Assembly (NCBI RefSeq): GCF_954871325.1
Contig: NC_088777.1
Coordinates: forward strand, 25,087,366-25,151,365
DNA length: 64,000 nucleotides
DNA from: Gordionus sp. m RMFG-2023
Lineage: Eukaryota > Nematomorpha > Gordioida > Chordodea > Parachordodidae
Direction: 5' to 3'
Shown here one piece after another: positions 1 to 11,993 of the stretch. Both the position numbers and the translations under genes were made by a program. The notes under the pieces were generated by a model that made no database searches, was not told the origin of the DNA, and was given only the letters and a program-made list of their open reading frames with translations. Position 1 is the stretch's first letter. The number at the start of each line of letters is the position of its first letter.

Positions 1-286
1 AAAATTTTAAATGCTAATTTAAGTTTCAACATACCCAAAGTAACTTTTTTAAATTTTACATTTTCACGAATAACTTTTTTTATAAAAGCTGTTCAGACTT
101 AATATAAATTCTAAATGATAAAAAAATCTCCATTTTATCATATATAAAAATATTGACAATCATTATGTTAATTTAATATTCTAAATTTAATTTTTAAATG
201 ATCCTGTGGACCTGGGGAAGGTATTAGCGGGGTGAGTCTTTTCCTTTTACATACATTCATTAAAATATTGGTTCTGATTTTGTAAA
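1..286. other. A+T-rich leader; possible left end of the Tigger-like element
   Basis: No gene is visible. A short G-rich block at about 213-226 (tggggaaggtatta) resembles the reverse complement of about 4302-4320 (ggggacgtatta), just past the transposase stop. These could be decayed inverted ends of the Tigger-like element that fills 287-4217. The match is short and imperfect, so this is only a suggestion. Confidence 0.25.
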
Positions 287-390
287 ATGGTTCGAACATA
301 TATTAGAAAAACTAACAAAGAAAATAATGATAATCAAAAGGCAAGTATTCTTCAAATGCTGAAAGATAAGATACCTTTGACAGTTATAAC

Positions 391-2484
391 CAGGGTTGCC
401 ATGCCTCCCCCCATCAGTGGGAGTCTCCCACAATTTTTTAGTTTACCCACATACATCTCACTCCCACAAAACACCCCCCAATTCGAAATCTCCCACAATC
501 TCCCACAAAAATCTCCCACAAAAATCTCCCACAATTTTTTAATTTCTCACACAAATTTTTTTTTAGCATTTTAATGTTTTTAATATATAAATAATAATTT
601 TGAGAAACAGTATTTGATTATTTTTATATTTTTAAAATAAATTTTAAATATTTATTCGAAAAATATGTCTAGTTCTTTTATTTTATTTTTCCGCTAATTT
701 TAAATTCTTCATCCAATCCAATCCATTCGACATTTTCAAAATTTGAAGTTAGAATAGCATGTATAATTATTATAAATATATTTTAAATTTCTAGATTCTA
801 TAATTGCAGTGCTCCACTCCATTTTCATAGAAGAATAGAACTTTTAGAAGTGGATTACTTTGGTATTTCTGCAGCATAATTTAGTGAGCCTTTATTAAAT
901 TATATTCTTCTGATTGCAACTGCATATTAACAGCATATAGTAGATTTCCTATATGTAAAATTCCTAAATATACTTCTGCCATTTATTTTTGAAATTTTTT
1001 TTCAAATAGGACAGCTTTTATAATCTATTTATTTTTTAAAGGTTTGTAAAATTTTAAAATTCTACGATGGCGCGTATTAGGAGGAACCTGTCAACCAATA
1101 TTATGCTGACTCAATTCTGTAAATACACTATGGTTTTTGCCAAATTCACTGAGGAATTATCAGATCAGAAAGCTGCCATGCAATTTATTGGTAATGCCAA
1201 ATCTGCCATATTTACCATTATATATGGTTAGCTATGTCTTTGGATATTTCATATCTGGAGAAAATTTTTTTAATAGTTTTATTGAAATGACATTAATTTT
1301 GTTGAAATAGGGGAGGATCAAGGGAAATGTTTTGATATCTCCTTATTAGATCTGTTAGAATTGCATATGTTTGCACATCTTTCAAATCGTCAAGAATTGA
1401 CCTTCTGGATTTATATCCTAAAACATTGTTGATAGCCTTGCTCATTTTGTGTTCTACAAAGTATACTTTTCATTTATATTAGTCGTTAAATATTATGGGG
1501 AAAGATTCTACCAACATTGAGATGTTGAGTAACTCTCTGAATGTTGTACTGCATGATAGGTATTTACCATTTCCGCAACTGTAGTTGCATCTATATTATT
1601 TCTAATTTTTGAAGAATATTTTTGTTTTGCAATAGATGTTGATAGAATGCCCTGTACTGATTTATGCTTTGAAGATTTTTGATACCTCAAAATATCATAT
1701 TCCCTTCCCCCATTGTATTAACTAAATACTGTAGAACAACTTCCCCGCACTGATTATAAATATTTTTTACATTGTAAATTTAAAATTGTTTGTTTTTTTA
1801 TAAAATCTTATTTATACATTTATTTTTTTACATTGTAAAATTACAATTTTTTTATAAAATTTTATCTTGTTAACATTCTTTTGTAATTAAAAAAGATCGT
1901 TGGTTATTATTTTTAAACAAAATTAATATATTATAATAAATCAATATGTTATTTTAATAATAAAGATAGTACTCTAAGAAATTTTGTGTCGTACAGTAAT
2001 TACCTATTTTGAAAAATAGTTGCGTATTTTATTTTGGAAAATAGTTACCTATTTTATTTTGAAAAAGAGTTGGATATTTTATTTTGAAAAATAGTTGGCT
2101 ATTTTATTTTGAAAAATAGTTGGCTATTTTTAAAGAGTTACCTATTTTATTTTGAAAAAGAGTTGGAAATTTTATTTTGAAAAATAGTTGGCTATTTTAT
2201 TTTGAAAAATAGTTGGCTATTTTATTTTGGAAAAAGTTAGCTATTTTATTTTAAATAGTTGGCTATTTTATTTTGAAAAATAATTACCTATTTTATTTTA
2301 GATTAGATTTTATATTTATAAAAAATAATAAGCGGATAGCTAAGTCAATTCTAAATCCCGGCCGCAGGCCGGGCCTTTGCGGGCCGAAAAATTTTTTTTA
2401 GCAATTTCTCCCACAATTTTTATATTTCTCCCACAAAATACCTAATTTCTCCCACAATTTGAAAATTTTGACCTGGCAACCCTG
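391..2484. mobile_element. hAT-type DNA transposon with perfect 8-bp target duplication
   Basis: The tips are perfect 11-bp inverted repeats, CAGGGTTGCCA at 391-401 and TGGCAACCCTG at 2474-2484. They are flanked by an identical 8-bp duplication GTTATAAC at 383-390 and 2485-2492. That duplication length and the CAGGG tip are typical of hAT. Both subterminal zones carry direct repeats of CTCCCACAA. No transposase domain is recognised; a 54-codon open stretch starts at about 1066 and is unassigned. The element lies inside the Tigger-like gene, so it is the younger insertion. A second copy of the left tip lies at 17,627. Confidence 0.9.
2015..2290. repeat. Minisatellite, unit about 25 bp, inside the hAT element
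   Basis: About ten imperfect tandem copies of tattttattttgaaaaatag / ttggc occur near the right end of the 391-2484 element. Copies differ by small substitutions and one or two shorter units. Confidence 0.8.
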
Positions 2485-2937
2485 GTTATAACCATGAATA
2501 CGAATTTAAGTTATGTGAGGTATATTTATATATTTAAATAGTATATATTTAAGAAACAAAGCATTAAGAGGTATAATAAATTGTTCAAAAGGAATGAAGA
2601 TTTTTAAGAGCTATATCTTCACAGATCAGTATTTTCTCCTATTCAAGAAGCTAAATTAACAGATTATTTAATTAAAGGATCAAGATTATTTATGCCCTAA
2701 ACAAGTATTTTAATCCTTTGTTATATCATATATCTCTGTAAAATGAATTTTTTTATAATCTTTAAATTTATGCCATGGTATTTCTTTAGTTAAATAATAA
2801 TAAACTTGAGAAAAATTTTTTAAATTATTTACATTATATGTTAATGAAACATCTTTATTAATTTAAAATACTTTAAAGTAAGAATTTAACTTATACATTA
2901 GAATGATATTTATTTAAGTGTGTATGATATATATGTA

Positions 2938-3170
2938 AATAAAATGATGCTGCCATTTATGTATAAAATGATGCTGCCATATATATATATTAATTTTAAA
3001 ATGATGCTGCCATGTATTAATATTAATTTTAAAATGATTTATTAATTGTAGCATTATATATATTATATCATGCATTAAATCATATCTTACCTATATATTA
3101 AAGATTTAATTATGTGTGTATGATATATATTTAAAATAAAATGATGCTGCCATGTATATTAATTTTAAAA
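2938..3170. repeat. Dispersed short repeat AAAATGATGCTGCCAT
   Basis: The 16-base word aaaatgatgctgccat recurs four times between 2940 and 3155, separated by variable A+T-rich spacers. It lies in what would be an intron of the Tigger-like pseudogene. Confidence 0.7.
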
Positions 3171-4217
3171 TGATTTATTCATTGATTTAGCATTAAATTT
3201 TATCATGCATTAAAACATATTTTGGTTCTTACCTATACATTAGAGGTTTAATTATGTATGATATATTTTATTATATTAATTATAAAATAAATTCAGAATA
3301 AAATTTAAGAATTAGGATTTTAATTAGATTGCCTTAATATATAAATAATTTAATGTCTTATGTTTAAATTTAGGTTAGAGTTTTAGCTTATCAAATGGCC
3401 AAGAGGTATAGTTTACAAGTACCAAAATCTTGGGAAATAACTCAATCAGCTGGTGAAGACTGGTTTGGAGCATTTATTAAAAGAAATCCAACTATTTCTT
3501 TGAGAACACCAGAGGCTACAAGTATAGCCACATTGGATAGAACTGTTTTTGGACCTCTAAAAAATATTACAACAGTGCCTTGGATGCTTGGATGAGAATG
3601 CATCCAGGGAAAAGTTTTACTATATATGATATCCCTAGAGTAGTAAAGGATGTCCTTCCAAAAGCCACCTCAGCTTCAAATATCCAAAAGGGTTTTGAAT
3701 CCTCAGGTATATGGCCCCTAAATCCTTTAATTTTTAATGACGAAAATTCTAATCCTTTATATTATAATAATAATAACGATCCTAAATGAGAATTTAAATT
3801 TATCTGAAATTATTTCGCAACCATCTGTCAGTGATAGTCCTGTTCCATCATCTTCTCACGTGTAAAAAGATTTTGCTCCAGAAATTATTAGTCCCCATCC
3901 AACAATATTTAAAAAAACAACACGTAATCAAATGACCTCAGCCATTTTAACCTCTTCATCTTACAGAAAAATAGCCAGATCTAGGGCTAATAATCTGGAA
4001 AAAAAATCAAACCAATAATAAAAAAAGTAAAAAAAGTAAAAAAAGTTTAAATATGAATGCTGGAAAAAAAGAATTTTGTTTAGTGTGCCACAAAAACTAT
4101 CAAACTCACCACCATAATGAAGATTGGTTCCAATGTCGTAATTTTCATTTATGGGCACATGGATCATGTTGTGATTTTAATCTATTTTTTATATGTAATA
4201 AATGTGTTGTATGTTAA

Positions 4218-4849
4218 TATTATATGTTTGTTATGATTTTTGTATGCCAAAAAATGAAAAAAATGCTTAGAAAATGATAGTCTAAAACATGCCCCACAAA
4301 AGGATAATACGTCCCCCGTCTCTTTTTCATGACTCAAAAATTTTCATTTTTTTAAAATTTAAATTTAAAAAAATATATAATATTTTTTTATTAGATATTA
4401 ATTTCTACCGTAGATAATTATATAAAGAATAAAATAACATCAAAATTATTTTGATAAATTATTTCTCCTCCTTTTCACAGCCTCTTAATTTTTTATGGAC
4501 AATATAACCCCGGTCTCCCCTATTTCAATCTCTTGCATATTTTTTTTGTTTGGTTTCATAGCCTTTTTCTGCAGCTTTGTGCGCGCCTGATTGAAAAGCC
4601 ATGTTTTCAAATTTATTTTCGCTTCGTAGTTTATATGCTCTGTCTTATAAATAGGTGATCAATCGTATAATTATGATATTCACTGGTTAGGCAAAACAAA
4701 TAAATGACTCTCCCCTATTTCTATTAGGTGTTTTTTAAGAACCAATTAAAATAGAGGAGAGTTTATTATGAATTAAAGATATACAATTACATTAATGTAT
4801 TTTATGTTTATGTTTACGCTAAAATGCCATCATAAAATCTATCACCAAC
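4218..4849. other. Non-coding, decayed repeat ends
   Basis: No gene is seen. The stretch contains accccggtctcccct at about 4510, which recurs at 45,244, and a short imperfect inverted pair around ctctcccctattt (about 4704) and aatagaggagag (about 4750). These look like worn transposon ends, but no element can be bounded. Confidence 0.4.
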
Positions 4850-5222
4850 CAACATTTTATCAAAACATATTATATCTTCAAAATAAATTTTTTTATTAAA
4901 TATTAAATATATATATTCGTTTTTATATGTACAAAATTTTATATAAGTAAAACAAAAATTAAATTTTTACAAGTAAGAAAAGAACAAATTATTTTAAGGT
5001 TAAACATTAAAGTAAGAAAAGAACAAATTATTTTAAGGTTAAACATTAAAGTAAGAAAAGATCAAATTATTTTAAGATTAAACATTGTCTTTACAAAATT
5101 TATATTCAAGTAAAAAAATAAAAAATAACCTTTAAAACGTTTTTTTTACAAAACTTAATAATTGTAAATTAAAAGAAAATGACCTTAATATAAAAATATA
5201 GAAGTTATTTTTATATTTAACA
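4850..5222 (-). repeat. Downstream LTR-like repeat of the 4.8-9.2 kb fossil
   Basis: It matches 8915-9195 through most of its length, for example atgtacaaaattttat and aaaataacctttaaaac. It also contains a private 36-bp unit repeated three times in tandem (about 4970-5086, around agtaagaaaagaacaaat). Confidence 0.6.
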
Positions 5223-6308
5223 TTTCCTTCTTTTTTTAAAGTTTTTCCTTCTCTTGTCTTCAGTCCTAAATTGATCACCTCATCTGTTGCTTGAGTAGTC
5301 ATTTACTATGCGTGATTTGTTTGTCAGTTGGATCATCATTTGTTGATAGTTTGCTGTTTGTTTTTGATCATTCCAAATTTCCATTAAACGTCACTTCGTT
5401 GATCAGTCACTTTCAAAAATTTTATATTTTATATCAAAAAATTTCATTCATATATTTATAACTAAAAAATTTTTATAGGTCGTAAATTATAATTTCGATC
5501 TTGAACTTAACTTTGATCTTGAACTTGACTTTGAACTTGAAATTGATTTTTAACTTATTCTTGAACTTGTTCTCCACTTCCTCCCTCTCTAAAAATTTGT
5601 CTGCTCCGTATAGTATGTATTTTGTACGATTTCCCATCTTTATGTATTACGATTTCTTTCTCCCATTATTTTCTTTGAAAATTTTGTACCAATTCGTTGA
5701 TTAATGTTTTTGCCATTGTTGTTGCTGCCTAAGTCATATCTTTTTTAATGGTTTGTTCGAATCGCTAGCTTGTTATCCTGATCGTCTAATCATTTGTTTG
5801 ATCATCATCATCCCACTAGCTTGTTGATTTCGTTATTTATCATCATTTGTATTTAGTTATTATTGTTTGTAATTATTATTATCAATTTATCTCAAATAAA
5901 ATAATTTTGGAATAATTGAAATGATAATGGAATAAATAATTTATAGGAATAATCATATATTTGAATTATTTTGTATTGTCGCGTTTTATAAAGTTCAATT
6001 ATTTTTATAGTTTGAATTTCACTCCCTTGTTTTTAAACAGTTTATTAATATTATAATTCTGCTTCAAATTGTTTTTTATAAAGAAATTTTTCTTTAACCT
6101 TCCATTTTTAACATATGATCTCCATATCACATCTTTAAAAACTTTTATAACATCAAGACGTTTAGTTTTTATATCGCCTCTCTTAATATTACTTTTATTC
6201 TTTAAAATATCATCCTTTAAGTGTGCTTTAAAATTCGTTATTTTGAAAGTTTTTCTAAATTTTATTTTCATTTTTAATATTAATTATAAGAGTTTCTTAT
6301 GTTTATAT

Positions 6309-8038
6309 CAGAGTTGTTAAACGCTATTTTTAAAAGTAGCGCGCTACCGCTATAGCTATTTGTCAAAATAGCGCGCTACCGCTTTCGCTATTTGTCAAAA
6401 AAAGTAGCGCGCTATTAGCTACTTTACTTTTAAGCTACTTTTTATAAAAAAAAATTTAGAAACAAATGAAACAAATTTTTTTTATTTTTTTTTTGCTTAT
6501 AAGGTAAATGTATAATAAATAATATATAAAAATCAACATTTATAAATATAAAAATATAGTTAGTTTAGAATATAAAAAAATAAGCAATATAAATAAATAT
6601 TTATTTTAATTTGTTGCATTTTAATAATAATATCATTTCAATAATCATCCCCAAGTCTAGAGCGACGATCAGAAAGTATAAGCTTTGCTTTACTAAATAA
6701 TCTCTCGACACTAGCACTTGAGGGCAAGGGGGGTATTTAATTTTATATATAAATTTTTAATATATGAAAAATTATCAAAAATATTCATTTCAATATTTTT
6801 TGATTGAAAAAAAAGATCAATAGGATTTTCTATTAAATCATCTTTAATTTCAAAAAAATTATTTGAGGATGTCTTCGTGGTAGATACTCGGCAATCTATG
6901 TTTGTTGGAGTAAGATTATTCAGCTTCGCCATTAGCCTATCGCGTTGATGTTTGGCATCATCGGAATTTATATATGGCCAGTTTAGTTTAAACTTTGGAT
7001 GAACCATTGCCGCTAAGACATTGTCATCATTGTATAAGTTTGGGAATCTAAAAGTTACAAAAATAGAGTATTTTAAATATATCTTAATCATAAAATTTTA
7101 TAAATTTTTTAGCTTTAAACATTAAGTTAGAATAAATCTTCAGTCAAAATCAAAACAATATAAATTTTATTTACCTTCTCTCAATGCCTTTTAACAGAGA
7201 GTCTACTAAGGGCTGGCATAAGATTAGATTATTCAATCTCTTTAATTTGGTATTTAGGATACTTAAAGTTGCAACATAATACCCCATCTCCATATTATCC
7301 TCACCTTCCAAAATTTCAAGGGAAACAGCAACATATTGCATAACCTAAAAAATTTAAATGATATGGAAATGAATCATTATTAATTAGAATTATTTCTGTA
7401 TACTCTTTTATAAAAGTATGCTCTTCATCGTTAATATATTCAATTTCAACAAGATCACAGAGATAATTAATCTCTAATCTTCTTTCCTCCAGAAAAAAAG
7501 CGATTAGTTTTATTGCTTGGTATACAGAATTCCATATTGTACGATTAGGGGTTAATAAATACCTTCCTAATTTTTTCTTAAACATGTCAGAGCTTTTAGG
7601 AGATTTGTTCTGCTTATTCCAAAAAGTTTGACATTTATAAAATGTCGATCTTGACACCCTTTTAACATCTTCATCATTTAAAGCTCCTTCAGCATCTACT
7701 GTTGCTATCAAATTTAAATTATGACAGTAGCATCTCTGATGGCTGGGTAACATTGTGGAGTTAGTTGAAGATCCTATAGAATATTGATTAGATTAACATG
7801 TATTATAAAATAATTTAAACCTTCTTCTAAGATCTCATTAATATCATTGGCATCAACACCTATTTCCTCCTCTTCCAGTACATGTTGACTATCATTCTAT
7901 ATCTCATCTTCAGCATTATCCTCACCAAATATTCTATATTCATATTAAATAGGACAAACCAGTTTTAATAGAAATGTCTAGTAGTATTTATCAAAAATGG
8001 AGTGGAAAAATCATTTCTTAGTATTCTTAACAACTCTG
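6309..8038 (-). mobile_element. hAT transposon with perfect 8-bp target duplication
   Basis: Tips CAGAGTTGTTAA (6309-6320) and TTAACAACTCTG (8027-8038) are perfect inverted repeats. They are flanked by GTTTATAT at 6301-6308 and 8039-8046. The left subterminal region carries several GTAGCGCGCTA-type palindromes. A minus-strand transposase fills the interior. The insertion lies in the LTR-type fossil. Related hAT fragments occur at 41,280-44,600 and 46,850-47,280. Confidence 0.93.
6640..7960 (-). pseudogene. hAT transposase, N-terminus missing, hATC dimerisation domain present
   Basis: In minus-strand order there is an acidic linker (EEEEIGVDANDINEILEEG, about 7820-7900). Next is LPSHQRCYCHNLNLIATVDA at about 7753, the C-x-C-H motif region of hAT transposases. 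WNKQNKSPKSSDMFKKKLG follows, then AAMVHPKFKLNWPY at about 6960-7010. The dimerisation domain is PSSASVERLFSKAKLILSD at about 6660-6730. A 127-nt intron (7048-7174) splits IERR from F, leaving codon phase 2. One base-count change lies in the C-rich stretch just before PSSASVERL, so the copy is not functional as read. The BED finger is absent. Confidence 0.88.
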
Positions 8039-8914
8039 GTTTATATCAATTAACTTCTTTAATCACTAATATTGATTTAAATTTTATCATAAAATTATCT
8101 CTTTTAATTTATAAGAATCTATTTCATTTTGAACATTAGCATCCTTATATTCATCTTTAATAAATTCTGTTAAGATTATCTCAAATTTTTTAGTAGTGAT
8201 TCTCATATTATCTATTATTTTCACAGATAAATGTCCATTTTTTTTATATTAATTTGGTTAAAAATTTCTTTATTTTATTTAGTTTCCATGTATGATAATC
8301 CTCTGTATCACTATCAAGAATGAATAAACTATTTTTTCTAAATCAATTGATTCTTCATCTTTTACTTCCAGAATTTTATTACAAGTTTTATTTATTAAGA
8401 TTTTCATTATTATAATATTTATTACAAATATTATCATCATTATATGATCGATAATTATAATCTCTAAGTTGTTATTGTTATATGACTCTTTATAATATTT
8501 ATTATCTAAATTTCTTTCATGGTAATTTTTATTTTTAAATCTATTATATTGATTCCTGTTATAATAAATGTCTGTATCACGAAAATAATTATTATTATAA
8601 TCATTTTTATAAATTTGATAGTGAGAATTATTATTAAAAATTTTTTTTATATTTTTATACGACGTATTTCTATCCATATTTTTACCCTTCTATTATTTCT
8701 TACGTGTTTTAGAATTTAAAAAAAAACATAACATTGCAGAATCCTCTTTCATCCAGTTTGACCATGTTCCAATAGCAAAAGTAGCTGAAAAATCTCTGTA
8801 AAAGTAGTAAAAAAAAGTCGTTGCCAACATATTAAATTATAGAAGGCAGAAGATAATATAAAAAATGTTATATCTTTATTTTTTTTAAAATTCTTTATTA
8901 TAAAAATATATCAT

Positions 8915-9195
8915 CAAAACATTTTATCAAAACATATTATATCTTCAAAGTTAAAAAATTTACTAAATACATATCGCTTTAATTATATGTACAAAATTTT
9001 ATTATAGGTAAAACAAAAATTAAATTATTTACAAGTAAGAAAAGAACAATATTTTAAGGTTATTTTCTTTACAAAATTTATATTCAAGTCAGAAAATAAA
9101 AAATAACCTTTAAAACATTTTTTGCAAAACTAAATTTGTAAGTTAAAAGAAAATGACTTTAATATAAAAATATAAAAGTTTTTTTATATTTAACA
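8915..9195 (-). repeat. Upstream LTR-like repeat of the 4.8-9.2 kb fossil
   Basis: It matches 4850-5222 and lacks the 36-bp triplication seen there. It ends at tttaaca (9195), giving a TG start on the minus strand. Confidence 0.6.
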
Positions 9196-9261
9196 CCATT
9201 CGATAATAGAATATGCACCCGTCGTTTTAAATAATATTGAGAAAAACAACACTTGTCTCTC

Positions 9262-9430
9262 CAAAAGGTGGACGCGGGCCATGAAATAACCCATGACACG
9301 ATAGGTCACGACAGGTCACGACGTGAGTGCGAATAAAATTTAAATTATTAGGCGTAACTGGGCATGACGGACCTTCCGAAATTTTACCGGCCGTGATTGG
9401 GAGAGAATATAAATTTCCCGTGAATCACGG
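9262..9430. repeat. Dispersed repeat, copy 1
   Basis: The block ccatgacacgataggtcacg through gtgagtgcgaataaaat and ttaaattattaggcg is matched, on the opposite strand, by 39,530-39,665. It is a G+C-richer island. No coding potential or terminal structure is recognised. Confidence 0.6.
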
Positions 9431-9944
9431 AAATTTCAATTTTAAAATTGTTTTTTATGAATATAAATTTGCAATTTTAAAATTATAAAATATATTTTTT
9501 AATTTAATTTGGTACTTTTTTAAAAAAAAAATTTTTTTACATAAAGAAACTTCCTTATTTTTTAAACAACATTTTTTCAAAAAATTATAATGTAATGAAA
9601 TATAGAAAATCTCTCACCTCTTGTTTAGCAATGGAAATTTGGTAATAAATGTATTTAATTTAAATGTGTTTTATTTTCATTAACATTACTAAAATATTTT
9701 ATCAATATTCAAAGAATGCCCTGATAATCTGAAAAAGAGGTTTATCTATGGAAACAAAGATTAGTAAAATTTTTTTAACCTTCTAAATATGAAATAATAT
9801 TAATTAAAACCCTAAAAAACAAGACATCATTTAAATAAAAAATATATTATGCAGCTACTACATAGGCTTAATTCTAAATCTGAATTTAAGTCTTAAGTTT
9901 TTAATAGATGAAGAAAAGGTAGATATATATAAAAGACCTTAAAA

Positions 9945-10380
9945 ATGCGAAATAATATAGAATTAGATGATATGCTTAAGTCAATGCCAACTATCATTTA
10001 TAACTTTTCTCATTCATATTGCACCCATAAAAAGCTATATATTCTAAATAAAACATTTAGAGAATATCTAGATAATTCTGATGAAGAATCAACACCTACT
10101 GATGAAAGTTGTGTGGATGAACTTAAAAGATTTATTGTTCATAAAATAAATAACAATGAGAAGAATATTTTTTGGAAGCTGAAAAATTATTTTTCTTTTT
10201 TTGAGAAAATTAGCTAGTAAAATTTTATCAACCCCAGCTAGGTCGGATTTAGTGAAAGGTTGTTTTCTATAGTCAATCGCTTATTAAAGGAATAGCGAAC
10301 ACAATTGAAATAAAAAACATGGACATTCTTTTATAAAGATTGATATTCTTTATTTTTTCGAAATAAAAATTTTTATTTAT
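9945..10380 (+). pseudogene. hAT transposase C-terminal remnant (Ac/hobo-like hATC)
   Basis: From 9945 an open stretch of 90 codons runs into NIFWKLKNYFSFFEKI, which fits the region before the hAT dimerisation domain. It is followed in other frames by ILSTPA and then SERLFSIVNRLLKE, the hATC core. At least two frame changes and a stop break it. The element's ends could not be located. Confidence 0.75.
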
Positions 10381-10599
10381 AAATTGTAATATTTTGTGTT
10401 ATTAATATGGAATTAGAGAAATAAAAACTATGGTAGAATAAATTTAAAAAAAGCATAAAATTATAGCAATGAAATTTTGAAAATTTAACACCGTGAATTT
10501 TAGGGCGTAATTATTTTTATTGGCATTATGAGTGGTCGGACCCTGAATAAAAAATAAGATACGCGGCCACCTCCACTTTCAAACATCTATACAATGTAG

Positions 10600-11280
10600 T
10601 AATGCTCCCCCTACATATTTATTCTGTGCGCCACCAGCAACACTTAAAGATCGTTATTGAAACATATCAAAATAGTTTCTTTCCTATTTATATTTCAACA
10701 CTTCAAAACCAAAAGTCTTCTTGTGCCCATTTTCCCATTTTCTCACCTTTCTTTAATAATTTATACTAGTGCCACTATTTGGGCAAAGTCCTCTCCCAAG
10801 CCGGTAATAATAATGTACCATTACTAAAAACCCTACATTTCTACTTTATTATTTAGTTATAATAGACTCGCCTCTCTTCCTCTAAATCTGTGTTCTAAAA
10901 ATGCATCACCATCACTTCTAACATACTCTTCGACCTCGCCCGCAACCCATTTTCTTTAATCAAACACCTCTTTCAATATCTGTTTATGTTTATGTCACTC
11001 CAGTAACCAACATATCATCCATATAATAAAATACCCCTTCCAACCCTTAAATAAGAAATCTCACTTGACACTAAAAAACTGGGGCTGATGTTAATCTATG
11101 AAACTATGCAACTCTTTCCGAGTTGGAATTGTTAAAAATTTTCATTTCTTCAGGCGTAGCCCCCAACTGCAATTAGGCATTTAAAATATATTCCTTGAAA
11201 TAATGTTGTATCAAGTTCATAAAAATGATGAACGACGTTACTTTTATCTCTAACAAACTTCTAATGTGAATGTATTTCTT
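10600..11280 (-). pseudogene. Ty3/gypsy reverse-transcriptase fossil
   Basis: On the minus strand, about 11,000, a FYYMDDMLVTG-like block marks the RT active-site region of a Ty3/gypsy pol gene. Weak flanking similarity lies upstream (about 11,150-11,280) and downstream (about 10,880-10,960). No LTR was found. It is heavily decayed with many breaks and looks older than the other retroelement pieces here. Confidence 0.6.
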
Positions 11281-11289
11281 TTTTTGATG

Positions 11290-11993
11290 AACGCGTTCGT
11301 TTTTACGATATTTTTAAAAATTATTAAAATATTTTGGAAAGGGAGCTCAGTCTCATTTCCAAATTTCTAAAGATGGCTAAAAATAAAAAATATTAGATGA
11401 GAAGTTTATCTACCCCCCCCCCCCCCCCCAACCTCCCACCGCAATACGCCACTTATCATAAGACAAGTTAAAATATTTTCCAGCACTTTAAAATATATTA
11501 TAAGACATGTTAAAATATATTATTAAAGTATAATTATGTTATTTAAATTAAATATACAAGTAATAAAACTATTAGTACTTATTTATTTTTGAAAATAATT
11601 TAATAAAGTTCTACCTCAGATATCTAATTTGATTTCCCAAAAAACATTAAAAAAATTAAAAATTTTACTTAAAGAGGAAAAATGTAATGTTATAATAAAG
11701 AATTTACCTGATTTCCAATAATTCATTTTAAGATATTTAATGAAAAAGAATAAATTTAAATAAATAATTAAACCTTGAAAATAAAATGTAATAAAATATA
11801 ATTGTTGTGAAATGACATTTAAACTTTCTAAAAATAAAATTATATATAAAAATGTAATTACATTATTGATCAATAAAATATGAATAAAAATCTCGCCTCA
11901 AACCTAAACAAAACTGCCAAAATCATGTCAAGAATATTCACATGTCTAATAGCCATATAGTCTGATATGATAGGTTTTCGGTAATATTTTTTG
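11290..11993. other. Upstream region of the ATG16-like gene; poly-C tract
   Basis: No gene is recognised. There is a run of 17 C residues at about 11,413-11,429. A minus-strand 85-codon hydrophobic open stretch (11,616-11,873) looks like a chance A+T-rich reading frame. Promoter elements of the ATG16-like gene should lie here, but no convincing core motif stands out from the A+T background. Confidence 0.4.

Larger units (their letters stand above)
287..4217 (+). pseudogene. Tigger/pogo-type (DDE_1) transposase, interrupted and internally deleted
   Basis: Blocks occur in the family's order. The start MVRTYIRKTNK is at 287. A segment at about 2610-2695 reads FSPIQEAKLTDYL. A CENP-B-type HTH/linker block at 3373-3580 contains PKSWEITQSAGEDWF and ISLRTPEATS. 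The C-terminal block at 3580-3760 (WMRMHPGKSFTIYDIP, IQKGFESSGIWPLNP) is recognisable from the family. A zinc tail (CLVCHKNY...EDWFQC...WAHGSC...CNKC) ends at the stop at 4215-4217. The catalytic middle is missing: HTH-side sequence passes straight to LDRTVFGPLK at about 3540-3560, where the frame also shifts. The acceptor tttag at 3372 suggests the gene had introns. A 2.1-kb hAT sits in the first exon. It is a dead copy of a plain DNA transposon gene, not a domesticated gene. Confidence 0.85.
4850..9195 (-). mobile_element. LTR-retrotransposon fossil (probably Ty3/gypsy-like), with a hAT inserted
   Basis: Two similar direct repeats, about 4850-5222 and 8915-9195, bracket this stretch. Read on the minus strand each begins TGTTAAATATAAAAA. 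Just inside the upstream repeat, minus-strand TTGGCAACGAC (about 8819-8829) resembles the TTGGCGACGAA that precedes the gag fossil at 36 kb and could be a primer-binding site. An Asn-rich, gag-like region lies at 8279-8677. A second unassigned lysine-rich region is at 6005-6271. The hAT at 6309-8038 splits the interior. The two repeats have diverged visibly, so the element is not recent. It is broken in several places. Family assignment is an inference. Confidence 0.5.

Noticed and set aside
5501-5704. Hydrophobic frame with repeated cttgaactt
   Set aside because: It is a simple-sequence product in the interior of an LTR-type fossil and is antisense to the element.
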